The notes under the pieces: generated by a model | What the model was told of the DNA's origin: nothing | Database searches by the model: none | Seen by the model: the letters and a program-made list of their open reading frames with translations, nothing else | Translations under genes and position numbers: made by a program | Part shown: piece after piece, positions 1 through 11,040 of the stretch | How the letters are laid out: each line of letters starts with the position of its first letter | How positions within the stretch are numbered: the first letter of the stretch is position 1 | From: Castanea sativa | Lineage: Eukaryota; Streptophyta; Magnoliopsida; Fagales; Fagaceae | Length of the DNA stretch: 64,000 nt | Direction: 5' to 3' | Assembly: GCF_040712315.1 (NCBI RefSeq) | Contig: NC_134016.1 | Span: forward strand, 21,310,390 to 21,374,389

Positions 1-59
1 ATTTACTACCAAAATACAGTTACGACAAGATATCATCTCCTTGGGTCAAACCCAACTAT

Positions 60-1101
60 TTACTCTAAATTTTGTCTTGCAAGGATTTGATCCTTGAGAT
101 TTTCAAAATAAAGTCTTTCTTTTTCATTCATGCCACTTGTATCCATGGTCATTATTCTTCCCTCCTCCCTAATAGTTTCAAGACAAAGCATTTCCTTTTC
201 AATATTAGCTCTTTGCGCATCCACTCGAACCCTATCCGCTTTGATGCGAAGAGCCTCTTTGTCTTGTTCATGTGATTTCTGAATATATTGCAATTTTTTC
301 GCCAAATAATCCTTAAAATCCCTATCACCATCTGTTATCTTTCGCTTAACCTTTTCGGCTTTTCTTCCAATTGGTCTCTCTAGCACCATTGTGTCATCAT
401 CATTACTACCAACTTGATCAATTGAACTTGGAGTTTGAGAGCCTTTTGATCTTTCCTTAAGCACACTCCACTTTGGTTGGTTCTTCAACACAGCCCAACA
501 ATGTTCAAATGCAAAAGCTATTTTTTTGCTGGTTGAAGCTGATGAAGCTTAATATAGATCCTTTGCATCTTTCAACTAAATTTTAAAATAATAATAATAA
601 TAATAATTAGTGTCTTGAAACTATTTGGAAATTAATATTATGACACCATTGCAATATAATTTATACATTGTCCTCGTCAGTCGCACCACTTTGATTTCGA
701 GCTTCAACTTTAGCCATGAACCCAGCAAACCTACTTGTCTCTCTATTAATATTTCCCCATCGACTTGATAGGGAGGAAATAGATTGTGTGGTTCCGTAAG
801 TATTGTTCTTGCAAAAGTATTGCCGAATTTTCTCCCAAAATTTTTCAGCCCTCTAGTCAGTACCATGCATGGCATCCATGCTAATGTTAAGCCATACAAA
901 GATGAGAAGGAGGTCCTCATCTACACTGAAGTTGCCACCACGTTTTGTTGGATTAGAGGTGACAATTTCAACTTCCAGTACCGGTAAAGACTCTTGGGTG
1001 GGCATTGAAGTATTTTGAGACCCACTTAAAAATAGTGCCACAAAATCGAAATCTCCTTGTAAGAAATTAGCATATCGTGATATGTCTTCTTGTATATTCA
1101 T
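60..1101 (-). pseudogene. PIF/Harbinger-associated Myb-like / NAM-associated C-terminal protein, broken
   Basis: Two exons can be read. Exon 1 (1101-667) starts MNIQEDISRYANF, carries a Myb/SANT-like segment (KRGGNFSVDEDLL) and continues through EKFWEKIRQYFCKNN to ATDEDN, followed by a GT donor at 666. Exon 2 (575-60) follows an AG acceptor and carries FEHCWAVLKNQPKW, then the basic PIGRKAEKVKRK segment and a helical charged tail typical of the NAM-associated C-terminal domain (PF14303). This architecture is the DNA-binding partner ORF of plant PIF/Harbinger elements, often mis-annotated as glutathione S-transferase T3-like. Two in-frame stops kill it: TAG at 855-853, just after DAMHGTD, and TAA within KDLY-stop-ASS at about 551-549. 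Both are one C-to-T step from glutamine codons. No DDE transposase partner is visible, so it is a decayed, probably silent copy. The family call is from motif recognition. Confidence 0.75.
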
Positions 1102-2702
1102 CCCTTTTAAATAGGGAATTTAAAACAATTAGTGTATGAAGTCAATTCTTATTTGTATCTTTACAATCAGTATAAGCTAATCATAATATTTTGGTGGCAG
1201 CTTCTCATGTATAGCAACATCCTACAATATATGTTGACAACTCCTAATCAAAACAATATATGTTGACAACTCCTAATCAATATATTTCGACTATGTATAC
1301 TACAGTAATTTTTTGTTACAGAAATACTAGCCCTTTACACAGCCAAATATTAATAGAATACAACAACAAATATAACTCAAAATATACTCTGCATAATATA
1401 TCTGCAAACACAGCCCATACATAGCCAACATGTACAAATAGAAATCAAATAAACACCATAGAGTTGAACATAACAAAAACCACTGATAGAACCTTTGCAT
1501 ACAACATATTAATTTGTTGAAGAAAAATCACTAAACAAGAATACTGATTATCTAATAAAATTGGGATTTTGGTAGAAAAGAATAAAATAATTACTGTTAC
1601 AGATCTAGTAACCTTAGCAAGGAGGAGTTGTTGAATGATTTGTGAGGGGAAAAAAAGCTTATCAAAGAACGGTTTTACAGAGGGGTATAGAAACAAAGAG
1701 AAAAGAGGGAAGGGAGAGAAATAGATAGAGAGTGAAACTTACTGATAATTGAAGTTGCACTTAAGCAAACTTTCTGAAGATGCTAATCCCATGACAGAGA
1801 GCAAAAACCCCTTGTGATGAAGCTGAATCCCACCTATGCAAACATCAACAACAATTCTTTGATCAAAACTCAAACACAAACACAAGTTGAATCCCTCTTT
1901 TTCTTGCAGAGAGAGAAAAGAAACACAAACACAAAAACTCGAATACATTGATCAAAACCCACCTAGTATATTGCTTTGCTTTTGATTTCAATGCGTTACG
2001 GTCAGCACCAACACCGACGGAGCCGAATCCCCCAACACCGACGAAGCTTCATTTTGAGATTTTGCAAACAAAATCTTAACCCAAACCTAAAAACTCTTAA
2101 GAATCTCGGTTTGAAGAGAGAGTGATAGAGTGAAGAGCTAAATGGGTAAAGCTATCTAGAGTGTTGGGTTTATGAGATGAGTAAATCGGTAAAGGGATTT
2201 GGAGATGGGTGAGGGTGAATTGGTTGAGCTACAGTGAGAAATGAGAGAGAGGCCATGCAAAGCTTCAACGATGGAGATGGGTGAAGGTGAATCAGTTGAG
2301 CTACAGTGCGATGAGAGATGACAAAGAGGCCGTGTGAAGTTTCAGTGGTGGAGATGGGTGAGGGTGAATCAGTTGAGCTACAGTGCGATGAGAGATGAGA
2401 GAGAGGCCGTGTGAAGCTTCAGCAATAGAGAGAGAAAAATGAGACCATGTGAAGCTTCAGCGATGGAGAGAGAGAGATGAGACCAGACCGTGTCGTGTGA
2501 ATGAGAGAGCAAAAGAATAAAATATTGTATTTTGTTTTAGAATTGAGCTACAATGCGATTCTACATTTAGAATTGCACTGTAGCACAATCCAAATATTTT
2601 TGCAATTGTAGCATTTTAGATGTCCGGATGTAGGGGTTGTTTTGAGCTTTTATGCTAAATTAATCCAACATTTGGCATATAGCATTCCCAATGTGAATGC
2701 TC
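1102..2702 (-). mobile_element. 5' region and terminus of the PIF/Harbinger element
   Basis: This non-coding stretch lies upstream of the minus-strand Harbinger ORF. It ends at about 2702 with a terminal-repeat-like sequence whose reverse complement begins GAGCATTCACATTGGG, followed on the + strand by TTA, the target duplication typical of PIF/Harbinger. It contains a GA-rich minisatellite and CA/GA-rich leader-like sequence around 1860-2100. The other terminus lies outside the window, so the full element cannot be delimited. Confidence 0.5.
2201..2490. repeat. 74-bp minisatellite, about 3.5 copies
   Basis: The phrase GGAGATGGGTGAGGGTGAAT recurs at about 2201, 2275 and 2349 (period about 74 bp). 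Each is followed by a GAGCTACAGTG motif and GAGAGAGGCC. A degenerate fourth copy runs to about 2490. It lies inside the Harbinger element's leader. Confidence 0.7.
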
Positions 2703-2705
2703 TTA

Positions 2706-3064
2706 CATTAAGAAGGTGAGGTGTTGAAGAAGACTCTTCTATATTTGAAATTGCGCCATTTAAAAAAAAAAAAGGTTAGGCTAATAGTTTTGTACTGCTG
2801 CCAGGAAGTGAAAGGGTGAATTATGCTACTTCTGACTCAAATTGTACTTTGCTGCATTTGTTTACGTGCTTGATCATGAAAGACCAATAGTCACGAGGGC
2901 ATCAAATTTTAAAGAAGAAATCTAACTAGCTAGTTCACTTTTCTTTTCTTTTAATGAATTAAGTATTTGGCAGTTTTTACTTATATATTCAATTCTGCAA
3001 ATGGGTTTGATTGTTTCACTCTGTGCATTCCAAATTTCCAAGTACTTTAAGCTGCATTTTGTTT
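2706..3064. other. Gene-free stretch
   Basis: AT-rich spacer between the Harbinger terminus and the solo LTR. I see no ORF, RNA gene or repeat structure in it. Confidence 0.6.
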
Positions 3065-3069
3065 GATTG

Positions 3070-3446
3070 TGATAGGGTCTGGTATGGTGTTATCAATTGG
3101 AGGGAGTTAGTTACTTGTATTGCTGAGCTGGTAAGCTGTTAAGAGTAAGTTACAAGAGCTGGGCAGAAGTTGAGGTGGAGGTTAATTCAGTTAGTTAGTT
3201 GTGTAGTTGAGTTAGTTACTCCAGGTTGGCTAGATTGGTTAGTTTTGTGTATATAAGAGAGGAGGTTGTGCTGTAAATACTCATTCTGAAATGTATAAGA
3301 ACAAATTCATTCTTTCTCTATAATTCTTCTACTCTTTTGGCTCTTCTATTCTTTCTATTTCTTGGAGGCCAGTTCCCTCGAAGAACTACTAGATTTTCCC
3401 ACTCCCCATTGTTCTCTTTTTTGATAGAACCATCAGGCTCTTATCA
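3070..3446 (+). mobile_element. Solo LTR, probably Copia type (377 bp)
   Basis: The segment begins TGATAGGG and ends CTTATCA, giving TG...CA ends with short inverted termini. It is flanked by identical 5-bp repeats GATTG (3065-3069 and 3447-3451), the hallmark of LTR-retrotransposon integration. A TATA-like GTATATAAGAGAGG at about 3248 sets the orientation. No internal coding region or second LTR is adjacent, so it is a solo LTR left by LTR-LTR recombination. Copia is guessed from the short length. Confidence 0.8.
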
Positions 3447-3451
3447 GATTG

Positions 3452-3850
3452 TTTCACTCTTTGCTTCCCTCCCATGTAGATAATGGTAAAGAATAGAAGA
3501 CCCTTTTGCATCTTGAACTTGAAGCTATGATTATATATATATTTTTTCATTTCGTCATAGGTCTATTTAATGAGGAAAATTATTTTGGTGATGCATTCCA
3601 TCATCACTGAAGTGATTTTGAATTTTGTAAATTACAAATTTTGTTCCAAATCTCATTACTTATATTTTATTGTTTTGTTTTTAATTATATATATTTAGAA
3701 GAGGCATAAGTTTTTTTTTTTTTTTTGAGAAGATTCCTTTTCATTTTTTTCCCTACAATACTCATATATAAGGTTATTTAAATTTCATTAATTTCCTTTC
3801 AAACATTCAAATAAAATCAAGAAGAGTTTTTTTTCCTTTCTATGTCTTTA
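3452..3850. other. Gene-free AT-rich stretch
   Basis: Poly-T runs and low-complexity AT sequence between two solo LTRs. No supported feature. Confidence 0.6.
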
Positions 3851-3855
3851 TGATC

Positions 3856-4655
3856 TGTAAGGACCTAATTTGGTGCCTAAGCCTAAAGGGAAAAAGATCT
3901 AGGCCCAAACAACTCAATACAATGAATTTGTAAAGAGTGGGCTAGAAAACTAGGCTCTAATGAATCAGATAATAGTTGTAATGAGCCCAGATGAAAAGAA
4001 AACAAGAATAAAATGGTTTTGCTCAAAGTAAATCGTCTTTGGCACAATCTGAGAAGACTAAGCCTTCTATCTATTTCTTTTTGAAGTTGGTTACAAGTCT
4101 AGTTCTTGTTCCTCTCCCCTTTTCTCCCAATTTTCTTCTCCCTTTTATAAGGGACTTCTTTCTCTATTATATAATATGTTTTTCTTCATCTTCACCCTCC
4201 ACGTGTAGGGCAAGCTACTGGCTTTTATCCTTGTCTCATTAACACCTTCTTGAAGTCCAAAGGAGTAGCTGTAAGGCTGCTGGCTACGGCTCAGGTATCA
4301 CCTCCACATTAATGCGGCCAGAGGGTTAGCTGTAGAGCATTCAATGCAGTGGTAGCAGCTTTCCCTTTGATATTTCTTAGCTTTCCTTTATCCTATGTTG
4401 CCCTAATACTCATCCTTACTAGTAGAAACTTCCGGAAGGTTACTCTTAATAGCAGACCAAGCCCTCTGACCTCTGCCTTGCTTAGCCGAGGAGGCATTCC
4501 TCCTCGGACTACCTCCCCAAGCCTTTCCATCAATAGTTTGTCCGTGGCGCTTTGATTCGCACTTCTTCCTTGTTATCTTCTGGTCCTCTAACTAATATAC
4601 ATCCTCAGACAAGGCTCACGGCCCAATATACACTTATGGGCCCTTTATCCCTACA
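3856..4655 (-). mobile_element. Solo LTR, Gypsy-like family A (about 800 bp)
   Basis: The ends read TGTAAGGACC and CCCTACA on the + strand. The flanking pentamers TGATC (3851-3855) and TAATC (4656-4660) match at four of five positions. The interior shares order and phrases with the solo LTR at 31920-32685 in the opposite orientation (a TCCTCGGAC block, an ATTAATGCGGCC block and a CTTCTTGAAG block). A TATA-like sequence on the minus strand near 4150 supports minus orientation. No internal region is next to it. Confidence 0.65.
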
Positions 4656-4679
4656 TAATCTATTCATTACATTCCATAA

Positions 4680-4785
4680 AATTTATTTAGAACTTCAAAT
4701 AAACTGTAAAGTGAATTATTTAATTGAAATAAAAGATAAGATGAATTGTAAAGTGAATTATTTGATTGAAATAAAATATTGATAA
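4680..4785. repeat. Short tandem duplication, about 44 bp
   Basis: The phrase TGTAAAGTGAATTATTT plus GATTGAAATAAAA occurs twice in tandem (about 4706 and 4747). Confidence 0.55.
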
Positions 4786-4898
4786 ATGGATAGAAGCTAG
4801 AGTTTCAAATGTCTTATTATGCTTAGATTTACTAAAGCGCGAGTTTGGTTTTGAATGTCCTCTTTTTTACCATAGGCACAATGAAATTCAACTACATT

Positions 4899-5651
4899 TG
4901 TGGGGTCAAAAACACAACCTATAAAGAACAAGGCCTGTGTTCTAGATCAACACAACTAATTTCTAAAATAAAAATGGATAAAACTCCACAATGAGAAGAT
5001 TTGTCAGATGATTGAAGGCAAGGAAAAAAATGAATATAGACACTTTGATTGAGAAAAATTATTTTCCAAGGTACAAAGGATAAATCAAAGGAAAATACAA
5101 GTTCTTGCTCTTTCTCTCTCTTTCTTTCTTAATTTTTCTAAATTTCCTCTCTTGTTGGCCATCTCCTCCTTTTTATCCCCCATCTTTCTTCATTTTTAGC
5201 TGTTTATCTCTTAGCTGAATTTGGGGAGATACTTATCCCATCAGACACCTCCCTGTGAATTCTTGATCATGAAGATAGACTCTTAGGGTGTCTCTACTAT
5301 TCAAGCAAGTCATGCAGCATTTAATGGGGCTAACATTAGGTAGGAACAATCAATTAAAGCATAGGTAACTATTCTGATGGGCTCTACGTTGTCTTCGTCA
5401 CGTTCCTTGGGGATGGGGACCAAAGCTGAGCCCTCGGTGAATCAATTTATTGCTTCTCAATTAGGCTATTACATCTCAAGATAAACATATTCCTTGGTTT
5501 ACCTTGATAACCGTTCCAGATGGTCTATTTTCTTTGGAACTTGGGCTTTTCTATGTTTGTATCTGGCCTGAATCCTTACTTCGGGAGTTTCTTCAGTCCA
5601 AAGTCCACAGGACCACTTTGTTCTACCCCCCCCCCCCCCCCCCCCCCTACA
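4899..5651 (-). mobile_element. Solo LTR, family B (753 bp) with terminal poly-C
   Basis: It begins TGTGGGGTC and ends CCCCTACA on the + strand, with identical flanking pentamers ACATT (4894-4898 and 5652-5656). A 22-nt C run (5626-5647) sits just inside the right end, so the minus-strand LTR starts TGTAGGGG. A related sequence lies at 30900-31675, also ending in a poly-C tract. The TATA-like motif and pyrimidine-rich leader read on the minus strand. Confidence 0.75.
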
Positions 5652-5656
5652 ACATT

Positions 5657-7183
5657 ATTGTGATCTCATTTATAATCAAATTATTAGTACCTGATTCTAT
5701 GGATGATAAGTATTATTGATATTATACTGGGTATTTTAAAATCGATAACTTTTATCTTCGTTATACTTTGCATTATATAGTACAATTTTTCATTAAAAAA
5801 AAATTATAGTACAATTTAGACTAAAACAACAGTTATACACCTTTTTCTTCTTCAGGGCAACATTATATTTTAGTATGGATTTTGCTGGTTAGTTCAGTAA
5901 ATAAATTTTTTTTTTAATATTTGGTAAAAATAACAATGGTTGAAATTTATGTTAAGAAATAATATTTCTTAAATCTCATCTTTTTTAAGAGGCAAGTTCC
6001 AACACTGAACTTGTCTCTTGAAAAGATGAACTTCATGTTTTAGTGAAATGTCTTTACAATATAGATGAGTTTCATTAAGGGGTTGACTAAGTGGTTCTAA
6101 AGACCTTATAATATTCATCAGATCCTGAATTCGATACATTTTATTAGTATCTTAGGGCCACCTCAAGAGATTTTTCCCTATAATAACCTGGTTTGTATAG
6201 GATGGAGGAACTGCACATGCCTGAAAGAATAATTACATACTTAAAGATGTATGAATACCCTCATTTGTCACCCAAAAAAAAAAAAAGGTTATATTCCAAA
6301 AACTTTTAAATCAATCCTAAATGGTATTATTAAGCAAAAATGACCAATTTTTGTAACATCTTGGTTAAACTATATAGAAAATTTTGTTTTATTAGGATAA
6401 AACAACTCAACAGTAAACAAATTTGATTAAATTATGTTTGTTCTTTTGTAAAAAAAATTCTAATTTTATTATTATTTTTTCAATTTTTAAAATACTTTAA
6501 TTTAACATTTTATTTATCAATAGATAATTAATATGTATTATATATACACACACATTTATGTTGTTTGAAAAAAATATAATTTACATTCTTTAACTTTGAT
6601 AAATTGTCATTTTGATTCACTAAATATAAAATTATCATTTTAATCGAATAGCTTTGATAAAGCGATCACTTCAATTCAGTCCTTTCATCTGTTGCCGTTA
6701 AAATTACTCCGTTAAACCCCCTTGAAATGATGTGATTTCATCATGGTTCTATAGAATTATTAACAATAAAAAGTATTTTACTCATTAAATTATTCAATTT
6801 TTAAATAAAAAAATGAAAAAAAAGAAATGTATAATTAAACTTCCCCACCTATAAATGACCTGCAATTGCATGACCCTCGTAAAACTAGGGGTGTGCGCAA
6901 TTCGGTCAGTATGGTTTTTTTTCAAATTTATCACCGAACCGATAGAGAGATTGGTTTTCTCATTATTGAAACCAATGCACACCGCTTATGGACGGTTTTC
7001 TAACTTATAGCGGTGCGGTTTGATCAGTTTTAAATATTAAAAAAACCTACTACAATTAAATTAGACAAAAATATTTAAAATTTTAAAAATTTCAACATAT
7101 TATTCATGATCAAAAGCAAAACCTACTACTAAAACAAAACAAACAAAATCCAATGTCCAATAAACAGTTAAGCACTTAAGTTG
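5657..7183. other. Gene-free AT-rich stretch with possible TE ends
   Basis: No gene is seen. At about 6888-7030 a sequence opening TAGGGGTGTGCGCAATTC, followed by repeated GGTTTGGT-like words, resembles a hAT left terminus truncated by the foldback that starts at 7184. About 6580-6770 has phrases of the kind found in MITE halves. Neither has a provable partner end. Confidence 0.4.
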
Positions 7184-7272
7184 TGGCCAAAATGGACAAA
7201 TACCACAATTTTCAGAAATTTGTAGCAAGAAAACACTGTTTCGGAACTAAATAGGGAAATACTACTTTTCTG

Positions 7273-7562
7273 GAACTCGAGTTTTAGAAACTCGAGTTTA
7301 AATGGTACTCGAGTTTATGAAACTCGAGTTCTTCATCAGTTCCGCCACCGTGGCACTATTGAGCTGGAATTTATGCGATTAAAAAAAATAATGTGGTACT
7401 CGAGCTTGGTAAACTCGAGTTCCATGCAACACAGTACTCGAGTATACCAGGCTCGAGTACCTATTATAAAAATATTTATGTTTATGTTTATTACTATGGT
7501 ACTCGAGCTCACCAAGCTCGAGTACCTTGTAAGGAACTCGAGTGTATCAAACTCGAGTTCCT
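7273..7562. repeat. Array of CTCGAG palindrome pairs
   Basis: Twelve CTCGAG hexamers occur in six pairs. Each pair has the form (G/T)ACTCGAG - short spacer - CTCGAGT(A/T)C, so every pair could fold as a small hairpin. The spacers differ while the stems are conserved. Confidence 0.85.
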
Positions 7563-8271
7563 TATAACCTTTTTTTTTTTTTTTGGTAATCGACAAATAA
7601 ACATAAACATAAGCATAACAATAAGTAGCTATTTTATGTTTTTATTTATTTAAATATAAGCATTGTAAAATATAGGGATTTTAATTTCAAAATATGAGTT
7701 AATTTCTACATTAATTAAAATTGTTCATTGTTTTCTCATAAAAATTGTTCACTATGTTTTGCATAAACTATTTCTAGCATTCTGCATAAAACTATTTTAT
7801 GTTTAGCATTATTTAAAAAATTGTTCACTCTCTTTTCTACGTAAATTATTCTCTGTTCACTATTTAAAAAATTGTTCACTGTTTTCTCATAAAACACCTA
7901 GTGAAATCGTGTTTTCTAAATTTAAATGCCAATCTGAATGCTTTTTCATGTTTGAATTTCACAATAATCGAATCTATTTTTCTGCATTGATAAAATCTAT
8001 TTCTACATTAATAAAATTTTCTTTCTGCACATCATGTTTACGGTATATTCGAATCTGCTTACTCTACATTCATAAAATTTGTTTTCTGCATTAATTAAAA
8101 CTATTCATTGTTTTGTCATAAAAATTGTTCACTATTTTCTGGATAAACTGTTTCTAGCATTCTGCATAAATTTATTTCTGTTCAGCATTATTAAAAAAAT
8201 TGTTCTCTCTTTTTTGCATAAATTATTCTCTGTTCACTGCATAAATTGTTCACTATCACATAGATAGAATC

Positions 8272-8568
8272 ATGGTAGAATTTGTAAAGTTTTTGAATTC
8301 CAGTTACCTTGATTATCATAGCTACTCTTATACCACTACTCAGCAAGAGCACAAAGGTGTACAGAAAAAATTTTGTTTTATTATATATGTTTTAAATTTT
8401 AAAGATGATTTTCTTATAAAACATTTTAAAAGGATATTACAAAAGGACATTGACAGAAAGGCTTTGGAATTACATCTTGTTAACACCAGTGCATTTATTG
8501 AAGCATTTGGTTGTCAACTCCCTGGTAAGGAGGTTAAAGACTTAAGCTCCACAAAGACAGAATCATAG
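8272..8568 (+). CDS. Unrecognised ORF inside foldback element 1 (possible captured fragment)
   Basis: A 98-codon ORF starts MVEFVKFLNSSYLDYHSYSY. Its C-terminal half (KDIDRKALELHLVNT, then SAFIEAFGCQLPGKEV) has less biased composition than the surrounding AT-rich repeat modules. I do not recognise the family. The ORF lies entirely in the non-repetitive part of the element, as a host-gene fragment captured by a Pack-MULE would. A second exon-like segment lies downstream at about 8978-9052 outside the element. It has an AG acceptor and encodes VEDLLEVGANIRTRLRVRPR and a short tail before TAA. Whether the two belong together is unknown, and it may be a chance ORF. Confidence 0.3.
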   Translation: MVEFVKFLNSSYLDYHSYSYTTTQQEHKGVQKKFCFIIYVLNFKDDFLIKHFKRILQKDIDRKALELHLVNTSAFIEAFGCQLPGKEVKDLSSTKTES

Positions 8569-8631
8569 TCTTCAAAACAGTGTTTTTTTGTTACCAATTT
8601 CTGAAAATTGTGGTATTTGGCCGTTTTGGCC

Positions 8632-9574
8632 AGGCTTTGAACCCAGTTACAGTTTGAACTAGAGCACATTGGCATAATAATTAATCTCTCACTATATCTA
8701 AAAGTGAAGAACTTTTCTCAAGCGAGTGTTTGGTTTATTTATTAATTATTGTTTCCTTCGCCACCCTTTGTGTTTGTGTCAGCTGTCAGCTTATGTCTAT
8801 GCATGTCTAAAGTTCCTTCTTTTCATTTATGGGATGGAGAGTGGCATTTATAAAGAAATATATGTGTTTCTATTCTCATATATGACCTTTTAAAGGTAGC
8901 AAAGTCAACATAATTATCCTTTTGAATTGTATTTTGAATCCTTGAAAATGTGCTCAATGTTGCATATCTTATATAGGTGGAAGACCTCCTGGAAGTGGGT
9001 GCAAATATAAGAACTAGACTTAGAGTTCGTCCAAGAGCACGAGATGAATAAGTTACTTCTCGTCTACATAAATTGGAATATTTTTGTTATTTTTTAGGCA
9101 CTGAGTTTTAATTCTGAGAATGATTGTAGCTTTGTCTGGCCATCTTCTTTAAAGATCATTGTCTATATTTTTTAATGAAAACAAATTCATTTACAGAGAA
9201 TGGATATCATGCATGCGTAAAAGCACACTCATTGTTACACTTTTCTGTTTCTTTTCAAAGAGAAGCTAGCAGAAGATTTTTCTATTATTAAGAACCGTCC
9301 TTGCTTCTCTCAAACCAAAAGTAATATGTTGTGTGCTCTTTGTCCATGATGAACAAATGGGTGAGAAATTTCTTGTATGCTTGGGTTTCCTTTTCTTTTT
9401 CTTAGATAATCCATGATAAGAAGCTTGCTACCACTGATTACATTGAGTTAATATCTGGATTTAAATTCTATAAGAATTTAGTGTAAAACCATATGGTTAC
9501 ACCCTCCAATAATGTTTGCGCAAAATAAAAAATTAGGAGTTAGGTGACAGCGAGAGTAGAAGTATGTTTGGAGG
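8632..9574. other. Gene-free stretch with one exon-like segment
   Basis: Mostly unremarkable AT-rich DNA. The only coding-like piece is 8978-9052 (+), preceded by TATATAG and ending in TAA. It gives a basic-rich peptide (RTRLRVRPRARDE). Family not recognised. Confidence 0.4.
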
Positions 9575-9582
9575 TAAGTACT

Positions 9583-10680
9583 AGGGACAGCAATTTAGAT
9601 CCGACCCGCGGATACCTAGCCCGGCCCAACCCTAATGGGCCAAATTTTACGCGGCCCGATAAAGAATAGGGTCAGGTATGGGTTTAAAAAAAAAACCCGA
9701 TGTGGGTTAAGGTCGAGTCTGGATTTTATCAAAAAAATTCGAAACCCGGCCCGGACCCGGTTATTTCCTAAATTACTAAAGTACCCCGTTATATATATAT
9801 ATCTTGACACTTTGCACTTCAGTCTTCAGATCACACCTTAGCCGCCTCTCATCTCAAGTTCGGACTCAGCTCTTCTCTCACTCTCACTCTCACTCTCACT
9901 CACTCTCAATCGAACTCGCACTCACTCTCAATCGAACTCAGTTTCACTTCACCAATTTCTTCTCTCACACTCAATCATTCTCTATGATAGCAAGGCTTTG
10001 AATTTATATCGAATCGATCACATTTCGTTCCGATTTGAAATTGTAATTCTCTAATTTTCTTTGAATTTCTAGTTAATTTTTCTTTTTTTTTATCTCAATG
10101 ATCATTTGCCTTTAGTGTTTTAGTGTATTTTTTGAGGATGTCAAATCATTTTGGTTGTACTTAATTGTGATTTGATTTTCGTTAGGCTTGGCTCTGTTTG
10201 GTTACCAAGAAAGTGTGAGAAAAAAGAGGAATCGTTAGAGTTTTGATAGATTGCATTTTCGACATTAACTCCGAGATTAGTTCTTTAGCTCTGTTCGATT
10301 TTTTGCTTTTTGGAATAGTTTGATTGAGTAAAATTTCCTTGAGTTTGGAGTTAATTATTCATTGCTTTGATTCAATTCTCATGTATTTTTTTGGTTTTTA
10401 GTTTGATTTTGAGGTTTTTGAATAATTTTAGTTACTAAACTGTGATTAGATTTTCGTTAGGGCTCTATTTAGGCTTCAATTCTTTCTTTTTCTTTTTTTC
10501 TTTTTTCTTGGTTGGGCCACCAATTGGGCCCAAATCTGGTTAGCCTAAACGGGGCCCGGCGGGGCTGGTTTGGGCCCCGGGAAAAAAATCCGTTTAATAA
10601 ATGGGCCAGGTCCGGGCTGCAGGTCCAGGCCTACGGGTCGGGTCCGAGTATGGAAAAACCCGTCTCGTTGCCATTCCTAG
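9583..10680. mobile_element. Non-autonomous hAT element (1.1 kb) with 8-bp TSD
   Basis: Exact 8-bp direct repeats TAAGTACT lie at 9575-9582 and 10681-10688, which is diagnostic of hAT. The termini AGGGACAGCAA and TTGCCATTCCTAG form imperfect inverted repeats, and both subterminal regions are GC-rich with iterated GGGCC/CCCGG words. The interior looks like a transcribed leader: a TA-rich stretch at about 9790, a CT-rich tract with repeated CACTCT, then intron-like T-rich sequence. No transposase is encoded. Confidence 0.75.
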
Positions 10681-10688
10681 TAAGTACT

Positions 10689-11040
10689 GAAAAAGTAGAT
10701 GTCAATTTGAATGAATCATCTTTTCTATGTAGGTAAATCTTTGCCTACTCAGTAAGAGGATAGCAAGTTACAATCGGCCTCCTAATTCTGTCTGCACAAC
10801 ACATGGGTTGGAAGTTGGGAAGGCCATTAGTGCAGGGTGGGACTCTTTGTATAGTTTTGTTGGATATGAAGTAGGGGTGGTTTTGACATGATGCTTGGAG
10901 TGGTATTAGTCATTTGGTTCCTTTATTTCTTAAGCTATTCTAGCTAGTTGCAAATAAAGATGTTATGATGCTTAAAATTTGAATATATGGACGTGATTAA
11001 TGGTGGAGTGCATTGGAATCCATTTGAGGCCTGTTCAAAA
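10689..11040. other. Gene-free stretch
   Basis: No ORF, RNA gene or structured repeat recognised between the hAT element and the LINE remnant. Confidence 0.55.

Larger units (their letters stand above)
7184..8631. mobile_element. CTCGAG-rich foldback/MULE-like element 1
   Basis: The left end (GGCCAAAATGGACAAATACC...) and the right end are inverted copies over more than 50 bp. Both include ACCACAATTTTCAGAAAT, with related GTAGCAAGAAAACACTGT on the left. Next comes an array of paired CTCGAG palindromes (about 7273-7562). A roughly 380-bp AT-rich module (about 7680-8265) is the same as that forming the arms of element 2. A unique ORF-bearing segment lies just before the right end. No clean target duplication was found at 7184/8631. 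Confidence 0.7.

Noticed and set aside
6070..6260. SINE-like segment (GACTAAGTGGTTC ... CTGAATTCGATAC)
   Set aside because: Box spacing is plausible but no TSD or related copy was found in the window.
7336..7653. Overlapping ORFs on both strands with LELTKLEY-like repeats
   Set aside because: Translation of the CTCGAG palindrome array; palindromes give similar peptides on both strands.
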